DNA from: Bacteroidia bacterium
Lineage (GTDB): Bacteria > Bacteroidota > Bacteroidia > Bacteroidales > UBA12481
Assembly (NCBI GenBank): GCA_026391235.1
Contig: JAPLDV010000393.1
Coordinates: 1 to 38,619, forward strand
Length of the DNA stretch: 38,619 nt
Direction of reading: 5' to 3'
How positions within the stretch are numbered: position 1 is the first letter of the stretch; every line of letters begins with the position of its first letter. Shown here piece by piece: positions 13,201 to 19,200 of this stretch. The notes beneath the pieces are model-generated. The model saw nothing but the letters and a program-made list of their open reading frames with translations. It was not told where the DNA came from and did not search any database. The translations under genes were made by a program, and so were the position numbers.

Positions 13201-16200
13201 TCCGCCCAAAGCTTAACTCAGGATATGTTTTATGGAAGTAAATTCACTTCTCCCGCCGTTAGTGGTGTTTTTTCGGATATATTTAACCACTCTTATTCGT
13301 CTGGTTCGTTTCAATGGAAAGGCGTTATCACTGATTCAAGTTTAAATATCATTACAAATGGAACTGCTTCCGCACGAACTCATCCCAATAACATTATCTT
13401 ATGGGATACTATAAATTTTTTTACTCGACCGTCTCTGTCTGCTTCCACAGATTATTTTATCGGATTTATTTATAATGCCAATGGATCAGCCTCAGATACT
13501 TTGAGCTACGATACTGGCAGCGCAAATCAGGGAGCGATAGATACTTCAAACAGTTATACTACTCCAACAAATCCAACCGATGCCGGACTGGGAACTCAAA
13601 AATTTTCATTTTTTGCTGTTTATAATGTTGGGGTAATTCTTGCATCAAATGTTCAAGGTTCCTATACTGCAGAGTACAACACTGGCGGTTCTATTACAAT
13701 AAAGAGGGCACAAAAATTCACAGCAGGCGCTACTGATTATGTAGGAACAGTCATAATGCCCTTTTTAAAAAATGCAGCACCTACAGACAATATAACCTGT
13801 GATATTTATTCAGACAATAGCGGAACACCAAATGTTTCGCTACAAGCATCCAGCAATACAATCGCTGGAAGTGGACTTTCTACCACTATTACTAATTATA
13901 TTGAATTTACTTTTGATGGTTCCCTGCAATTAGCCTCGGGGACAGATTATTGGCTTGTTGTAAGTCGTTCCGGTGCTGCAGATGACACAAATTATTACGG
14001 TTGGTCAGGGGATTATTCCAATGTTTATGGCGTAGTAAAAATTTATAACGGTGCAGATTGGAATGGAGCAACCGGAGCGAAAGGATTACAATTCTCCATC
14101 TACGCCGCCTATGCAGATGCTCTTTCCGGTACCACCTATACTCTTGGTACCACCACTGGCCAGACTTTTACCGTCAACAACAACTTGGTCATCGGTAATG
14201 CCAACGACACGATGAGCGTCACGGCCGCAACTTGGAACCCGACCATTGATGTGAATGGCAATGTTTCTATTACCGCTAGCTCCACCTTCATCGCTGCGCC
14301 TTCCTCCCTATTCACAATTGCCGGCGACTGGGCCAATACCGGAACATTTACCCATTCAAACGGTACTACCACTTTTGACGGAAGCGGCACCTCAACTTTT
14401 TCCGGAGCCACAACTTTCTACAATTTTAATTCAATAACCCCGAGCAAGGCTTTAGTGTTTGCAACTGGGACTTCCGCCTCAACCACCATTGCCGGAACTT
14501 TAACGTTGAACGGCGGAGCCAGCGGAACCAAGATTAAACTGCTCTCAACCCAATCAGGATCATATTCTTACCTTAACGCTTTGGCCAGCACCAGCGTTGA
14601 TTATGTTGATGTCAAAGACAATAACGCCACAGGAAGCGCCAACATTATAGTTGCCGGCAATTCTACCGATTCAGGCAATAATGTTAAATGGAGTTTCGGC
14701 GGAGGAACAGGCGCCACCATCTCAGGCACCATATATTCAAACGAAGGGACAACCATAATTACCCCAAGCCCGACAATATCCCTTATTAAAAACAGCACCT
14801 TCTACGCCTCAACCACCGCCAACGGAAGCGGGGTATATACTTTCTCAAATGTTTCGGCTTCTTCCAGCGATATTCTTACCGCATATCTAGACGGAACCTC
14901 CACTAAAGGAGCGGTTGTCACAGTAACAGATGGATCTACCGATATTCTTGATTTTGACATCTATGCCAGCCACATAATAGTGAGAGACGACAATACCAGG
15001 TCAGGATTAACCGTAGCCAATATGTCCGGCTGGGACAAAGACAATGACTCAGACATTCTCTTTGACGCCTCATCCACCTTAAATGTATATTCTCCCAGTG
15101 AACTGTATGTCTGGGGGACAATAGCAGGTAAGTTCAAACCCGGAGCAAACGTATCAACGCATGACCTAAAGATTGCTTCCTCTTCTTCGGTATATTACGC
15201 CTCTTCCACCCAAAGTATTACCATTTCCGGATCTTACTCAAACAATGGAACATTCAATTCAGCTTCTTCCACCATCACCTTTACTTCCACAGGAACGGAA
15301 ACCATTTCAGGAAACCTCAACGCCACCAGTTCTTTCTACAACCTAACCTTTAACGGTTCAGGAGGAGTTTGGACATTGCAAGGAGCGGCCAGCACCACCC
15401 ATTATTTAACAACCACCCTTGGCACGGCATCAAGCTCATATGACATGTATGTCTATGGAGGAAATGTTACGGGCAACGGAACCTTGAACTGGTCAGGAGG
15501 AACCTTCATGGTAGACGGAACAGGATATTTCGGAGGTACGAGCGCCTGGATTTTCTCTAACCTAACCTTTGGAAACGGTTCAGGGTCGGAAACAAATACC
15601 GCCACAAGCACCGGAACCACTACGGTTTCCGGAATTTTAACCATTGCCCCGAGCCAAACTCTAAACGCAGGATCAAAAACTTGGAACATCGGAGGTTATG
15701 ATACAACCAATACTCCGTTCAGGATAAACGGAATATTTACCGCATCTTCTTCCACCTTCAGATATACAACCGGTAAAAATACAAATATTACTGCAACAAC
15801 ATATTACAATCTTGAATTGGCTAATTCTACGGCAACACTGGACTTGGCAGTATCAGCAGGCGGAGACGATGGCTGGTATGGCACAGGATATGGGTTTGCT
15901 GATAGTAATGGGGACAACATGGCCGGAAACTTTAATAATGCTCCTGGTAAGGCGTGGATGAGATGGACAGGTGTTAGCGGATTGCAGGGAGCAATTATTA
16001 CCGCTGCTTATGTGGAAACAATGACTTGGATGTCTTATGCCAACACTCATCTTACTATAAAAGCCAATAATATAGCTGCACCAATTTCTCCCACCTCTTC
16101 TACTACATTTAATGCGTTTACTTATACAACTGCATCGGTAAATTGGGATCCTACAGACGTAACGAAACAATGGTATCGCAGTCCTGATATTTCTAATGTA

Positions 16201-19200
16201 ATTCAAGAGCTCGTGAGTCTGAACCCCTCTGCTATTTTAATCGCTTATTTAGACAACAGTAGTGCTGCTAATGCATGTTATGATTTTTGGGGCTATGAGA
16301 CTTCGAATGGACCCAAGCTCCATATAGAATATATAAATAATCCGACCTACACCTTAGCTACCACCGCAGGCCAAGCTCTTACGGTTAATAATAATTTAAT
16401 TATTGGGCCCGAAGTCATTGTTGATTCTTGTGTTTCCGGCGGAGGCTTAACCTGTACAAGAACTCATGATGGAGCATACGCCATTGATAAATTTACTACC
16501 GACAACTCTACAGCCACGGCTTCAACAACTTGGATTGTGCCCAGTGGCGTAACTCAAGTGGAGTACCTTGTGATTGGAGGCGGAGGTCCTGGTGGCGCAT
16601 ATGTTGGCGGCGGCGGAGGCGCCGGCGGTTTCAGGGCTGGAACAACCACTGTTTCCGGATCAGCCGTTGTGCAAGTCGGGGGGGGAGGTACGCCCGCAGA
16701 AAATGGGCTTTACGGATTATCTGGCGGCAATTCAATTTTTTCTACGACCACGGCGGCCGGTGGAGGCTACGGAGGAACCTATACCACCGCTAATAATGGA
16801 GCAAATGGAGGTTCTGGCGGAGGCAGCGCTAATGGTGCGACTGGTGGACTAGGTAATACGCCCACAACAACCCCGTCCCAAGGAAAAAATGGCGGAAACG
16901 GTGTTTCTGGTGGAGGTGCTGGAGGTGGCGGTGGTGCCAATAACCCTGGAGTAAACGGTCAGGCAGGTTATATTTCCGGCGCCGGAGGAAATGGCACAAC
17001 CTCATCAATAACCGGTTCTCCTATATATTATGCCGGCGGCGGCGGAGGCAGCGGGTATAATGTCGCTAACGGAGGCGCTGGCGGGCTGGGAGGAGGAGGA
17101 GCAGGAGGCAGGTCTTCCCCCAGTATTGCCGGAACAAACGGAACAGACGATCTTGGCGGAGGCGGAGGCGGAGGCAATTCAACAGCTGCTGGTACCGGTC
17201 GCGGAGGTTCCGGCGTTGTAATTATTCGGTATCTTGCCCCCTCAAGATTGACAGTTACAGCCGCAATCAACAATCCGACATTAGATATTAACGGCAATCT
17301 TGCCATTTCTACCTCTTCCACTTTCATTGCCCCAAGCTCTGCTGCCTTTACCGTTGCCGGCAACTGGGCTAATACCGGAACATTTACCCATTCAAACGGA
17401 ACAACAACTTTTGACGGAAGCGGCACATCAACTTTCTCCGGAGCCACGACTTTCTACAATTTCAATTCAATAACTCCGAGCAAGGCTTTGGTGTTTGCAA
17501 CCGGGACTTCAGCCTCAACCACCGTTGCAGGAAAATTAACATTAAACGGCGGAGCCAGCGGAACCAAGATTAAACTGCTTTCAACCCAATCAGGATCATA
17601 TTCTTACCTTAACGCTCTGGCCAGCACCAGCGTTGATTATGTTGATGTTAAAGATAATAATGCCACAGGAAGCGCCAATATTATAGTTGCCGGCAATTCT
17701 ACCGATTCAGGCAATAATGTTAAATGGTCTTTTGGTCTCACCGTCTCAGGCACAATATATTCAGATGTAGGAACAACCATAATTACCCCAAGCCCGACAA
17801 TATCATTAATTAAAAACAGCACCTTCTACGCCTCAACCACCGCCAACGGAAGCGGGGTATATACTTTCTCTGTCTCGGCTTCAGCCAGCGACACTCTGAC
17901 CGCATATCTAGACGGAACCTCCACCAAGGGAGCGGTTGTTACAATAACCAACGGGACAACCAGCATTTCAGATTTTGACATCTATGCCAGCCACATAATA
18001 GTGAGAGACGACAATACCAGGTCAGGGCTGACCATTGCCAATATGTCCAACTGGGACAAAGACAATGATGCAGACATTCTCTTTGACGCCTCATCCACCT
18101 TAAATGTATATTCTCCCAGTGAATTGTATGTCTGGGGAACAATTGCCGGCAAGTTCAAGCCCGGAGCAAACGTATCAACTCATGATTTAAAGATTGCCTC
18201 CTCTTCTTCGGTATATTATTCTACTTCTACCAACTCTATTACAATATCAGGCTCTTATTCAAACAATGGAACATTCAATTCAGCTTCTTCCACCATCACC
18301 TTTACTTCCACTGGCACAGAGACAATCTCAGGAAACCTCAACGCCACCAGCTCTTTATACAAGCTTACCTTTAACGGAACAAATGGAGCCTGGACAATAC
18401 AAGATGCAATGAAAGTATCTGCAGCCAATGCCTCTGACACAGTATTAATCAAACAAGGAACAGTAACAATAGGTAACGGAAACGGAGATAATCTGGAGGT
18501 TCTGGGTAAGTTCACGGTAGGGGACGGTACAGGCAATGCTACCCTTACCACTGCCACCTTAGCCCAAGGAGATTCCCTTACCATACATATCAATTCAACT
18601 TCAACTCCTTCCTGTCTGAACTGTATAATATCAGTTGGTTCAACTGCAGGATCAGGCACATTTAATATTAAAAAGAATGTAATCCTTCAATTCAACTCCG
18701 CAACCTCTGTTGAGTCCGGACTCGAAGTTAATTCCACAGGATATCTCTGGATAGAAGGAAGTAATGATGCAACAAATACCGTATCAACAATATCCGAGGA
18801 TTCTGCCTCAACAACCCTTTCAGTGGCAGGCACTCCATATGCCACTAACCAGCATCAGAACAAGAACTTAAGAATCACCTCAGGCTATGCTTTCGGCAAG
18901 ATATATGGCATTAACAGCAATGGCACGGGAAACATAAATATCAATGCCACCAACTCAGCGACAGACTTAGCCCCCAACGTCCAGACCGGAACATATTGCA
19001 CAACCACCAGCCCTACCTGCATCATCTATGTCGCCGACAATCTTTTTGATGCCTCCACCACCCAGGTGGGCAGGTATTTATATAACATCACGGACAGTAA
19101 ATACTATCAGATAGTTGCAAACACAGAAGCTGCCACAGACACAGTCACCATTGTCAGAAACCTGCCCGATGACTTTAACACAATGAATGACAACGATGAC

